This document shows positions 34,436 through 41,796 of a stretch of 49,189 nt of DNA, in pieces. Numbering within the stretch: the first letter of the stretch is position 1; the number at the start of each line of letters is the position of its first letter. Below the pieces are notes generated by a model, which was given only the letters and a program-made list of their open reading frames with translations, searched no databases and had not been told where the DNA came from. The stretch spans positions 1 through 49,189 of the forward strand of contig JAJZRQ010000006.1 in NCBI GenBank assembly GCA_021802585.1, written 5' to 3'. Source of the DNA: Chloroflexota bacterium (GTDB taxonomy: Bacteria > Chloroflexota > Limnocylindria > Limnocylindrales > CSP1-4). The position numbers and the translations under genes were made by a program.

Positions 34436-34843
34436 CTACTCCCTTGGACGCGATCTCGCCTCGTCGAGCCGTCGACGCGCTTCGTCGGCATCGAGCTCGG
34501 CGATCTGCTCGCGAGTCAGGCCGATCTCGCGCTCGAGGGCCAGCGCGAGCCCCAGCGGCAGCGACGGCGGGGCAGGTTCTGGCGCCGGGCTCGGTCGAGG
34601 CGCCGGCGCCCTGGTCCGGAGGACTTCCCAGAACTCGGACTCACTCAGGCGAAGTTGGTCGGAGAGGATCGCGTTGAACCGCCCCGGGCTCATGGTCTTC
34701 GAGCCTGAGCGGGACGCGTGGGTCCGGAGGATTTCGCCGTCCGAGAGGGTCTTCTCGAAGAAGTCGTGGCCGGTGGCCCGATCCTCCTCCCAGTGGTCGT
34801 GCTTGAGAAACTCGCGGAACTCGTCCCAACTGGGCGTTCTCAC
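34436..34843 (-). CDS. Putative HicA-like toxin with C-terminal extension
   Basis: This 135-aa protein has a core of about 75 residues (WDEFREFLKHDHWEED, ATGHDFFEKTLSDG, LRTHASRSG) following the HicA/YcfA layout: a helix, a basic GH near the catalytic-His position, beta strands and then a helix. HicA toxins are small RNA-cleaving double-stranded-RNA-binding folds of 50-80 aa. Here a Pro-rich linker (about 78-95) and a helical tail (LALEREIGLTREQIAELD) follow. The GTG start overlaps the antitoxin stop (GTGA), typical of a toxin-antitoxin pair. Codon third positions are less GC-biased than in neighbours, a sign of transfer. The family is inferred by eye; another RNA-binding or regulatory protein is possible. 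Confidence 0.68.
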   Translation of the reverse strand: MRTPSWDEFREFLKHDHWEEDRATGHDFFEKTLSDGEILRTHASRSGSKTMSPGRFNAILSDQLRLSESEFWEVLRTRAPAPRPSPAPEPAPPSLPLGLALALEREIGLTREQIAELDADEARRRLDEARSRPRE

Positions 34844-35304
34844 CGAGCGGTGATGGCCGCACGCTCCGGCTCCGGTTCGTCGACCCCGAGCATCCGACGC
34901 TGCTCATCCTCGTCGGCGAGTGCGAACCGAAGGATGGCCGCGGCGTGAACGCCTCGGCTCGTCGCCAGGAACCGCGCCGGCTCACGGAAGAAGCGCGTCG
35001 CGTAGGCGTGGAGCTCAACGAGGAGATCGTCGATCGCTTCGTCGAGGGTCTCGCCGAAGCCGAGGACGCCCATGTCTGGGACACGCAGGGTCACCTCATC
35101 CGCGTCGTAGACGGCCTGGACGTCCAGGCGGTGCTCGCCGAGCATCGCCACGAGATCGTCCGGCCGGACAAGCAGCATCTGCTCCTTGCCATGATGGCGC
35201 GACACGATCCGCGGCTGATGACCGTGGAAGACCTGCGTCATCACGTCTGAGAGCTGGCTCTTGGCCGGCGAGAAATCGATGGTCGGGACGGGAGGAGTCG
35301 CCAT
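34840..35304 (-). CDS. Putative hybrid Phd/HicB-type antitoxin
   Basis: This 154-aa protein has residues 8-55 (FSPAKSQLSDVMTQVFHG, IVSRHHGKEQMLLVRPDDL) following the Phd/YefM antitoxin N-domain that binds operator DNA. Residues about 65-105 (DADEVTLRVPDMGVLGFGET, LDEAIDDLLVELHAYA) follow a HicB partial RNase H-like domain, which blocks HicA toxins. A helical tail ends it. The gene precedes and overlaps the toxin gene. GGAGGAG lies on the opposite strand near the start and is not its RBS. Repeated TGGTC sequences just upstream are a likely autoregulatory operator. The domain mix is seen only at motif level. Confidence 0.7.
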   Translation of the reverse strand: MATPPVPTIDFSPAKSQLSDVMTQVFHGHQPRIVSRHHGKEQMLLVRPDDLVAMLGEHRLDVQAVYDADEVTLRVPDMGVLGFGETLDEAIDDLLVELHAYATRFFREPARFLATSRGVHAAAILRFALADEDEQRRMLGVDEPEPERAAITAR

Positions 35305-35311
35305 GACCGCA

Positions 35312-35340
35312 GCCTAGACCAGATTGGTCAATGTGGTCAA
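35312..35340 (-). promoter_or_regulatory. Operator/promoter of the toxin-antitoxin operon
   Basis: GACCA (35317-35321) and TGGTC (35325-35329) form an inverted repeat. TGGTCAA occurs twice in direct orientation (35325-35331 and 35334-35340). On the minus strand TTGACC followed 18 bases later by TAGGCT gives a plausible promoter inside these repeats, just before the antitoxin ATG, as expected for self-repression. Confidence 0.55.
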
Positions 35341-35396
35341 GTAGCGCAGTTGGCACGAGGCCCTGCCTGCGGCCCCGATCGGCGAACATAGACGAG

Positions 35397-36728
35397 ATGG
35401 CGGCGACGAAGGTTGATGCGGCGGTCGCGGCGATCGAGCGCCAGGATCCGAGCTTCGGCGAGTGGGCGCAGGTCGCCGCCGACGGCCTGACCGCGGGCGA
35501 GGGCGAGGAGATCCTGACGCAGGCGGGCGTCCAGGACTTCCTCTGGTACCGCCTCCCGGCCAAGTACCCCGACGAAACCTGGCTGCCGATCGCGCGCGCC
35601 ACGGTCGCGCTTCTGGAGGAGCTGGGCCTCGATCGCTATGCCGCGATCGCCGGGTCGGCAACGACGAGGACCGTCCTCGAGGCGTGGACCGAGGACGATA
35701 CGCGAGGTGTTGCCCGCTACCGGGTAGCCGCCGAGGCTTCGGGCGTCAAGCCTCCGGATACCGAGCTGCTCGAGTGGGGCTCGGTGATGGGGCTCGATGA
35801 GGCTTCTGCCTACTCCCGGATGGAGTGGGAGCTCGAGCGGGCGATCGTCGCCGGCGCGCTCGTGCCGGGCTCCTCCGGATGGAAGTCACGGGCCGCGTCG
35901 CTGACCGAGCATGCCCTGCGCGGGACGGCGCCACGCGGGCCCGGGCGAAGCTGGCATCAGCTGATCATCGAGGAGCGGATCAGGATGTGGGTCGAAGTTG
36001 CCCATCCCGAAGAACTTCGCCGCTGGCGCGAAGCACGCGCCGGCATGTTCATCGATCCGTCCCGCTCGCCCGAGGATCAGGAGCCGGTCATCGCTCCGAT
36101 CCGGTGGCTGCTCCAGGCGTGCCGCGCCGGTGTCGAATTGACGCAGAGCGGCTATCTGCCCCCGCCGATCGTGCGCGATGGGGTCGAGCGCTTCGGCTGG
36201 TGGGAGTGGCATGGCCAGCCCCGATCGGAGGCGGACGTCCACCAGCTCGGCGCCCTTCGCGAGACCGCCACGCGTCTCCGGTTGGTCACGAAGCGCGGTC
36301 GAAGGCTCGCGACCTCACGACAGGGCCGCGCGCTGGTCGATGATCCGTCCGCGCTGTGGCGGTCCATCGCGACGACCATCGGCGCCACGGATGACTACGC
36401 GGCAATGCTGAGCGAGCTCATCGCCCATCGGCTGCTCGACGGCCCAGCGATCGCCGACGCGCTCGAGCAGGCGATCGTGCCCATCGTGACGGCCCAGGGC
36501 TGGCGGTCTGGCGGCCTACCGGTGGACGAGCGGCAGATCGTCCTGTCCGTGCATCGGCCCCTCTACTGGTGGCGGCTCTTCAGGCTGCTCGACGAGGTCC
36601 GACCGCGGTGGATCGACGGTCACCCGACCGGGCCGAACGTCACGTCGCTCACCGTGGCGGGCCGGGCGGCGGCTGTGGAGTATCTTCGGGCACGGGCCAC
36701 GGCCCCGCGCAAGAGCCTGCACACGTGA
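35397..36728 (+). CDS. 443-aa conserved-looking protein of unknown function, accessory region
   Basis: No family is assigned with confidence. The protein is soluble, with no signal or membrane helix. The N-terminal region is helical (WAQVAADGLTAGEGEEIL, LWYRLPAKYPDETWLPIARA). The C-terminal half contains ELTQSGYLPPPIVRDGVERF, ETATRLRLVTKRGRRLATSR and GRALVDDPSALWRSIA, which resembles the winged-helix tail of actinobacterial proteins annotated as plasmid pRiA4b ORF-3-like. ATG 35397 gives the natural start. It diverges from the toxin-antitoxin operon across about 90 bases. Base composition is less extreme than in core genes. It lies between the two tRNA copies, so it probably arrived with them. 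Confidence 0.75.
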   Translation: MAATKVDAAVAAIERQDPSFGEWAQVAADGLTAGEGEEILTQAGVQDFLWYRLPAKYPDETWLPIARATVALLEELGLDRYAAIAGSATTRTVLEAWTEDDTRGVARYRVAAEASGVKPPDTELLEWGSVMGLDEASAYSRMEWELERAIVAGALVPGSSGWKSRAASLTEHALRGTAPRGPGRSWHQLIIEERIRMWVEVAHPEELRRWREARAGMFIDPSRSPEDQEPVIAPIRWLLQACRAGVELTQSGYLPPPIVRDGVERFGWWEWHGQPRSEADVHQLGALRETATRLRLVTKRGRRLATSRQGRALVDDPSALWRSIATTIGATDDYAAMLSELIAHRLLDGPAIADALEQAIVPIVTAQGWRSGGLPVDERQIVLSVHRPLYWWRLFRLLDEVRPRWIDGHPTGPNVTSLTVAGRAAAVEYLRARATAPRKSLHT

Positions 36729-36840
36729 CGGGATTTCCGACACGGCTCAGGGCTGTCGGGTCGACGGGACCGACGGTGGCGTCCGTGCCCTGTGCTGAGC
36801 GTTATGTGCTGTTCGGTAGTCATGCGCTGCAACTGCGGTA

Positions 36841-36920
36841 GTTGCCGCTCCCAGTCACGCTCGGTAAGCTTGGTCGCCACGGCGGAGTAGCTCAGTGGTA
36901 GAGCAGGGGACTCATAAGCC
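36841..36920 (+). repeat. Right copy of the 80-bp tRNA-associated direct repeat
   Basis: Partner of 34181-34260. It comprises the promoter and 5' half of the intact tRNA gene. Between the two copies lie a toxin-antitoxin operon and the 443-aa gene but no integrase. Confidence 0.85.
36842..36870 (+). promoter_or_regulatory. Promoter of the CAT-anticodon tRNA gene
   Basis: TTGCCG (36842-36847), a 17-base spacer and TAAGCT (36865-36870) place the transcript start about four bases before the tRNA. In the left copy the corresponding hexamers are GTGCCG and TAGGCT, consistent with decay. Confidence 0.55.
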
Positions 36921-36955
36921 CTTGGTCGGTGGTTCGAATCCGCCCTCCGCTACCA
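36881..36955 (+). tRNA. tRNA with CAT anticodon (probably elongator Met) including encoded CCA
   Basis: The 75 bases fold as a cloverleaf. Acceptor GGCGGAG/CTCCGCT pairs with a G1-U72 end, D arm GCTC/GAGC, anticodon loop CTCATAA, T arm GGTGG TTCGAAT CCGCC, discriminator A and encoded CCA. G1-U72 and the D-loop sequence argue against initiator tRNA, which has an unpaired C1. Ile2 (CAT read as lysidine-AT) is the alternative. The anticodon stem GGGGA/GCCCT has an A31-G39 mismatch where Met tRNAs usually pair. A damaged copy of the 5' half lies 2.66 kb upstream. Confidence 0.93.
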
Positions 36956-36998
36956 TCGCCCGATCCCGATGGCCGGCAGGCGCCGGCCATCGTCGCGC

Positions 36999-38147
36999 TC
37001 AGCGCGCGGGCGCGGGTCCCGCAGCGGCGGGCGGGTCGACCTTCTCGAGGACGACCTCGAAGAAGTCCCGGCTCAGCTCCCAGCGCGGGTACCGTCCCAG
37101 GACGTCGCGGAACCGCTCGTAGAACGCCTCATCGAGGGGCGTCTCGCGGAAGCGGAGGGCGAGGACCCGGAAGCCGATCGCCCGGAAGTAGTCCTCGTAC
37201 TGGGCCCACGTCAGGCGGTTCACCCATGCCGCGCCCGAGACCTCGACGCCCTTGCGGGCCAGCGCTTCCGAGATGACGTCGTCGCTGAAGAGGAGGTGCG
37301 GGAACGGGAAGGCGATGTGGCGGTAGAGGTGCGACGCCTGCGGGCCGCGGTGGAGGTTCGCCTTCATCCAGAAGAGCCCCCCGGGACGGAGCGCCCGGTG
37401 CGTCTCGACGAGCATCCGGTAGGGGTGCTCGACGTGCTCCCAGACCGTGAACGACATCGCCCGGTCGAACGTGCCCGGCGGGAACGGGCTGCCGGTCGCG
37501 AGGTCGGCGACCTGGAGATGGACGCGCGGGCCGACGAGCGCCGGCCACGCCCGTCGCTCGGCGACGTCGACGCCCCACGCGTCGGCGCCGAGGGCGTGGG
37601 CGGCGAGCCACACCTCGTAGCCACCGCCGCATCCGACCTCGAGGACCGTGCGGCCGGCGAGGTCGATGGCGCGGTGCACCCCGCGGAGCCGGCCGACGGC
37701 GGACTCGATCATCGCCTCGTGGTCGTAGCGCCGCGGCTCCGGGACGAGCGGGCGGTCGGCGTACTCCGCGTTGAGCCGCTCGAAGAGGGCGACGTCGAAC
37801 GCGCCGCGGGGAGCTTCGGGGAGCAGCGTGCGGACGACGTCCATCGGCCGCTCGACGAGCGGCGGGAGCGGCGGCGCCTCGGGGAAGGCGACGGGAGTCG
37901 GCCGCGGCCGGTGGACGAGGGGGACCGTGCCCCACGAGCTCGGTGGGGGCCCGGACGGCGGCGGCAGGGCCCCGCGGTCGAGCCGGGACCCCGCCCGGAC
38001 GAGCCCCCGCGCGAGGGCCCGCCGCGCCCCGCGCACCGCGCGGACGGCGGGCCGCAGGACGGGCCCCAGGGGCGACGACCGGACGACGCCACGCAGCCCG
38101 GACGCCCGGCCGGCTGCGGGGGTCGGTCGATCGGGCGAGGGCGTCAC
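36999..38147 (-). CDS. Class I SAM-dependent methyltransferase with long N-terminal arm
   Basis: In this 382-aa protein the first about 110 residues are Arg/Pro-rich and basic, possibly a nucleic-acid- or membrane-facing arm. The methyltransferase domain starts near residue 165 with VLEVGCGGGYEVWLAA (motif I), then WGVDVAE (post-I), FDRAMSFTVWEHVEHP (motif IV) and LRPGGLFWMKANLH. The form resembles methyltransferases in glycan or lipid modification clusters, but no such genes are near. The GTG start at 38147 has only weak RBS support, and a shorter start is possible. It diverges from ftsH; no partner gene is evident. Confidence 0.82.
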   Translation of the reverse strand: MTPSPDRPTPAAGRASGLRGVVRSSPLGPVLRPAVRAVRGARRALARGLVRAGSRLDRGALPPPSGPPPSSWGTVPLVHRPRPTPVAFPEAPPLPPLVERPMDVVRTLLPEAPRGAFDVALFERLNAEYADRPLVPEPRRYDHEAMIESAVGRLRGVHRAIDLAGRTVLEVGCGGGYEVWLAAHALGADAWGVDVAERRAWPALVGPRVHLQVADLATGSPFPPGTFDRAMSFTVWEHVEHPYRMLVETHRALRPGGLFWMKANLHRGPQASHLYRHIAFPFPHLLFSDDVISEALARKGVEVSGAAWVNRLTWAQYEDYFRAIGFRVLALRFRETPLDEAFYERFRDVLGRYPRWELSRDFFEVVLEKVDPPAAAGPAPAR

Positions 38148-38191
38148 GCCCTCATCCTACCCGCCGCGGGGGGTGGGCGCGGCCCGCCGGC

Positions 38192-38197
38192 TATACT
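38192..38197 (+). promoter_or_regulatory. -10 box of ftsH
   Basis: TATACT stands 54 bases before the TTG start. The implied leader of about 47 bases holds GGAGG at 38241-38245. No clear -35. Confidence 0.55.
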
Positions 38198-38250
38198 CGT
38201 GGGGACCCGTCGGGCGGCGCGCCGGGCGGCTGTCGGACCCGGAGGCCAGG

Positions 38251-40155
38251 TTGAACGGCAAGTTCATGCGCAACGGCATCGTCATGCTCGTCCTCGTGGT
38301 GGGCACGGTGGCGCTGCTCTACTCGTTCCTCATGTCGTCGCCGAGCGACCAGACGGTGGCGTATTCCACGTTCCTCGACAACGTCCGGAAGGGCGAGGTG
38401 GCGAAGGTCGAGCAGCAGGACCTGCGGCTCACGGTCACCCCCCGGGGCAGCACGGCCACGTACGCCGTCATCGTGCCGGGGGTGGGCTTCACGAACGTCT
38501 TCGGCGACGTCGACAAGGCGGCCGAGGCTGGCGGCATCGACCCCACGACGATCGTGTTCGCAGGGAAGGAGGCCTCCCAGACGGGGCAGTGGATCAGCCT
38601 CCTCATCGGGGCCCTCCTCCCGGTCCTCCTCATCGGCGGCTTCCTCTTCTTCATGATGCGCCAGGCCCAGGGCACGAACAACCAGGCCCTGAGCTTCGGG
38701 AAGAGCCGGGCCCGGATGTTCCTCGGCAACAAGACCGTCGTCACGTTCTCGGACGTCGCCGGGGTGGACGAGGCGAAGACCGAGCTCCAGGAGGTCGTCG
38801 AGTTCCTGAAGTACCCCGAGAAGTTCAACACCCTCGGGGCGCGGATCCCGCGGGGCGTTCTCCTCGTCGGCCCTCCGGGCACGGGCAAGACGCTCATGGC
38901 CCGCGCGGTCGCCGGCGAGGCCGGCGTGCCGTTCTTCAGCATCTCCGGCTCGGAGTTCGTCGAGATGTTCGTCGGCGTCGGCGCCAGCCGCGTCCGCGAC
39001 CTGTTCGACCAGGCGAAGCGGAACTCGCCGTGCATCGTCTTCGTCGACGAGATCGACGCCGTCGGCCGCCAGCGGGGCGCCGGCCTCGGCGGGAGCCACG
39101 ACGAGCGCGAGCAGACCCTCAACCAGATCCTCGTCGAGATGGACGGTTTCGACACGAACACGAACGTCATCGTGATCGCGGCGACGAACCGCCCCGACGT
39201 CCTGGACCCGGCGCTCCTGCGCCCCGGCCGCTTCGACCGCCAGGTGATCCTCGACCGCCCCGACATGAAGGGCCGGGTCGAGATCCTCCGGGTCCACACG
39301 AAGGGCAAGCCCCTCGACCGCGCGATCTCGATCGAGGACATCGCCCGCCAGTCGCCCGGCTTCTCCGGCGCCGACCTGGCGAACCTCGTGAACGAGGCCG
39401 CGATCCTCGCCGCCCGCCGCAACAAGAAGCTCGTCGGGATGTCGGAGTTCCAGGAGGCGCTCGAGCGGATCGTCGCCGGCCCGGAGCGGAAGAGCCGGGT
39501 GATCTCGGACGCGGAGAAGCTCATCATCGCCTACCACGAGGGCGGGCACGCCGTCGTCCAGCGGATCCTCCCGAAGTGCGACCCGGTGGCGAAGGTGACG
39601 ATCATCAGCCGGGGCATGGCCCTCGGCTACACGATGGCCCTCCCCCAGGAGGACCGCTACCTCCAGAGCAAGTCGGAGTTCGAGGACAAGATCGCCGGCA
39701 TGCTCGGCGGGAACGCCTCGGAGCGTCTCGTCTTCGGGGACACGACGACCGGCGCGTCGAACGACATCGAGAAGGCGACCGACCTCGCCCGGCGCATGGT
39801 CACCGAGTTCGGGATGAGCGACCGCCTCGGCCCGCTCGCGTTCGGGAAGCGCGACGAGCTCGTCTTCCTGGGCCGCGAGATCGGCGAGCAGCGGAACTAC
39901 TCGGACGACGTCGCGCGCCAGATCGACGAGGAGGTCCGGAGCATCATGGAGAGCGCCTATGCCCGGGCGACGGAGGTCCTGAGCGCACACCGGGCGAAGC
40001 TCGACACGCTCGCCGAGGCCCTCGTCGAGAAGGAGACGCTCGACGCCGACGAGTTCGAGGCGCTGTTCTCCGACCTCCCGCCGAAGGAGCCGCTCCACGG
40101 CGTCGTCCCGAAGCTCGCCGACGCGGCCCCGGAGCCGACGGCCCAGCCCGCCTGA
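38251..40155 (+). CDS. ftsH: ATP-dependent zinc metalloprotease FtsH
   Basis: This membrane-anchored AAA+ protease degrades misassembled membrane proteins and selected regulators. The 634-aa protein has a first helix near residues 9-26, an extracytoplasmic domain, a second helix (about 112-133), Walker A GPPGTGKT at 207-214, Walker [12 protein letters not shown], second region of homology RPGRFDRQV, and the protease motif HEGGH at 429-433. The usual motif is HEAGH; the second-position change keeps both zinc histidines and the catalytic Glu. TTG 38251 is chosen because GGAGG lies five bases before it and it restores the normal short N-terminus; ATG 38266 is the alternative. Confidence 0.96.
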   Translation: MNGKFMRNGIVMLVLVVGTVALLYSFLMSSPSDQTVAYSTFLDNVRKGEVAKVEQQDLRLTVTPRGSTATYAVIVPGVGFTNVFGDVDKAAEAGGIDPTTIVFAGKEASQTGQWISLLIGALLPVLLIGGFLFFMMRQAQGTNNQALSFGKSRARMFLGNKTVVTFSDVAGVDEAKTELQEVVEFLKYPEKFNTLGARIPRGVLLVGPPGTGKTLMARAVAGEAGVPFFSISGSEFVEMFVGVGASRVRDLFDQAKRNSPCIVFVDEIDAVGRQRGAGLGGSHDEREQTLNQILVEMDGFDTNTNVIVIAATNRPDVLDPALLRPGRFDRQVILDRPDMKGRVEILRVHTKGKPLDRAISIEDIARQSPGFSGADLANLVNEAAILAARRNKKLVGMSEFQEALERIVAGPERKSRVISDAEKLIIAYHEGGHAVVQRILPKCDPVAKVTIISRGMALGYTMALPQEDRYLQSKSEFEDKIAGMLGGNASERLVFGDTTTGASNDIEKATDLARRMVTEFGMSDRLGPLAFGKRDELVFLGREIGEQRNYSDDVARQIDEEVRSIMESAYARATEVLSAHRAKLDTLAEALVEKETLDADEFEALFSDLPPKEPLHGVVPKLADAAPEPTAQPA

Positions 40156-40236
40156 CGTTGGGCGGCGGCCGCCCCGCCGCGCCGAGCCACCCTCATCGCG
40201 CTCCGGCCGAGGTCGGCGGCCGCCTCCCGGGCGTGC

Positions 40237-40242
40237 CAGAAT
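40237..40242 (+). promoter_or_regulatory. -10-like box six bases before an ATG
   Basis: CAGAAT ends six bases before the dipeptidase ATG; there is no Shine-Dalgarno sequence. The first base differs from TANNNT, but the spacing matches the other leaderless candidates. Confidence 0.45.
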
Positions 40243-40248
40243 CGCGGG

Positions 40249-41646
40249 ATGAGCACGACCCCCGCCCCCCTCGCCGGCGAGCTGGAAGCGCAGCTCGCGG
40301 CCACCGCCGATCGCCGCCTCGCGCGGTACCTCGACTTCCTCCGGATCCCGAGCATCAGCGGGATCCCGGGGCACGCCGCCGACTGCCGCCGGGCGGCCGA
40401 ATGGCTCGCCGGCGACCTCGTCGACGCCCGGCTGGAGCACGTCGAGGTCTCCGAGACCGGCGGGCACCCGGTCGTCTACGGGGAGTGGCTTCGCGCCGCC
40501 GGCGCGCCGACGGTCCTCCTCTACGGCCACTACGACGTCCAGCCGGTCGACCCCCTCGACGAGTGGGAGGCGGCCCCGTTCGAGCCGGTCATCCGCGGCG
40601 GGCGGGTCCTCGCCCGCGGCGCGTCCGACGACAAGTCGAACATCGCGATCGCCGTCGCCGCCGTGCGAGCGCTCCTCGAGACCCGGGGGGCGCTCCCCGT
40701 CAACCTCAAGCTCTTGTTCGAGGGCGAGGAAGAGTCGAGCTCGGTCCACCTCGACGCCTGGCTCGCCGCGAACGCCGCGCGCCTCGCCGCCGACGCCGCG
40801 CTCGTTGCCGACGGCGGGTTCTTCGAGGGGAACCTGCCGGCGATCACCGTCGGCCTGCGGGGCATCTGCGCCGCCGAGATCCACGTGCGCGGGCCGTTCC
40901 AGGACGTCCACTCCGGATCCCACGGCGGGGCGATCGACAACCCGATCAACGCTCTCGCCGGGATCATCGCCGCGCTCAAGGGCCCCGACGGCCGGATCCG
41001 GATCGACGGCTTCTACGACGACGTCGTCCCCCTCTCCGAGGCGGAGCGGGCGGCCCTCGCCGCGCTCCCCTTCGACGAGGAGGCGTACCGCGCCGGCCTC
41101 CAGGTTCCGGCGCTCGTCGGCGAGGCGGGCTGGACGACCCTCGAGCGGCGCGGCGCACGCCCGACGCTCGATGTCAACGGGATCTGGGGCGGGTTCTCGG
41201 GCGAGGGGAGCAAGACGATCATCCCCGGGAGCGCCCACGCCAAGGTCACCTGCCGGCTCGTGGCCGACCAGGATCCTGCCCGCGTCTTCGAGCTCCTCCG
41301 CGCGCACGTCCTGCGGATCGCCCCGCCGGGGGTCCGCGTCGAGGTCGTCTCCCTCGGCGGCGGCCGCCCCACGACGACGCCGATCGACCACCCGGCGACC
41401 CGGGCGTTCGCGGCGGCCCTCGAGGCGACGTTCGGCCGCCCGCCGCTCTTCGCCCGCGAGGGCGGGTCGGTGCCGGTCGCGGCGAGCCTCGCCTCGATCG
41501 TCGGCCTGCCGGTGACGGTCATGGGGTTCATGCCCCCGAACGGCAACTTCCACGCCCCGAACGAGTGGATGGACCTCGCCAACTTCGAGGGTGGCATCCG
41601 CGCCCTCGTCCGCTTCTTCGATGGGCTCGCCGCGGGGTCGGCGTAG
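40249..41646 (+). CDS. M20-family dipeptidase
   Basis: This 465-aa di-metal peptidase is of the M20A/carnosinase-like dipeptidase group. The metal-ligand His is in LLYGHYDVQPVDP and the bridging Asp in GASDDKSNIA. The catalytic and metal Glu pair is in LLFEGEEESSS, and the dimerisation domain begins EIHVRGPFQDVHSGSHGG. FHAPNEWM holds the last ligand. Longer than the M20 enzyme at 18 kb and of a different subgroup, it probably cleaves cytosolic dipeptides. It stands alone, with a predicted leaderless promoter and about 90 bases between it and ftsH. Confidence 0.92.
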   Translation: MSTTPAPLAGELEAQLAATADRRLARYLDFLRIPSISGIPGHAADCRRAAEWLAGDLVDARLEHVEVSETGGHPVVYGEWLRAAGAPTVLLYGHYDVQPVDPLDEWEAAPFEPVIRGGRVLARGASDDKSNIAIAVAAVRALLETRGALPVNLKLLFEGEEESSSVHLDAWLAANAARLAADAALVADGGFFEGNLPAITVGLRGICAAEIHVRGPFQDVHSGSHGGAIDNPINALAGIIAALKGPDGRIRIDGFYDDVVPLSEAERAALAALPFDEEAYRAGLQVPALVGEAGWTTLERRGARPTLDVNGIWGGFSGEGSKTIIPGSAHAKVTCRLVADQDPARVFELLRAHVLRIAPPGVRVEVVSLGGGRPTTTPIDHPATRAFAAALEATFGRPPLFAREGGSVPVAASLASIVGLPVTVMGFMPPNGNFHAPNEWMDLANFEGGIRALVRFFDGLAAGSA

Positions 41647-41736
41647 CGGCCCCGCCTCCGGGCGACGCGGGCGCCGGGCCGGCCGGTCGCCCGCCGACTG
41701 GTACTCCGGTAGGGTGTCCGCCCCGGGGACGGGTGC

Positions 41737-41742
41737 TACGAT
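41737..41742 (+). promoter_or_regulatory. Possible -10 box of the DnaB-type ATPase gene
   Basis: TACGAT lies 54 bases before GTG 41797 in the 150-base gap. AGGGGAG at about 41779-41785 could be a distant RBS. Confidence 0.35.
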
Positions 41743-41796
41743 CTGCGGACGGGGGTCCTGCCCCGCCGTCCGCACGCCAGGGGAGCGAGTGCACGC

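Noticed and set aside
34254-34853. 199-aa plus-strand frame opposite the toxin gene
   Set aside because: It begins inside the tRNA remnant and then is Ser/Arg-rich antisense to the better-supported toxin gene.
36729-36840. Further similarity between the left flanks of the two tRNA copies (GTTATG-GCTG and ATGCGCT motifs)
   Set aside because: The short matches occur in different order and spacing, so the repeat cannot be extended convincingly beyond 80 bp.
34261-36840. Integrase or transposase gene inside the tRNA-flanked module
   Set aside because: No frame shows tyrosine- or serine-recombinase or DDE-transposase motifs, and there are no terminal inverted repeats at the borders.
36881-36955. 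Initiator tRNA-fMet
   Set aside because: The acceptor stem starts with G1 facing U72 rather than the unpaired C1 of initiators, and the three G-C pairs typical of the initiator anticodon stem are not at the required positions.
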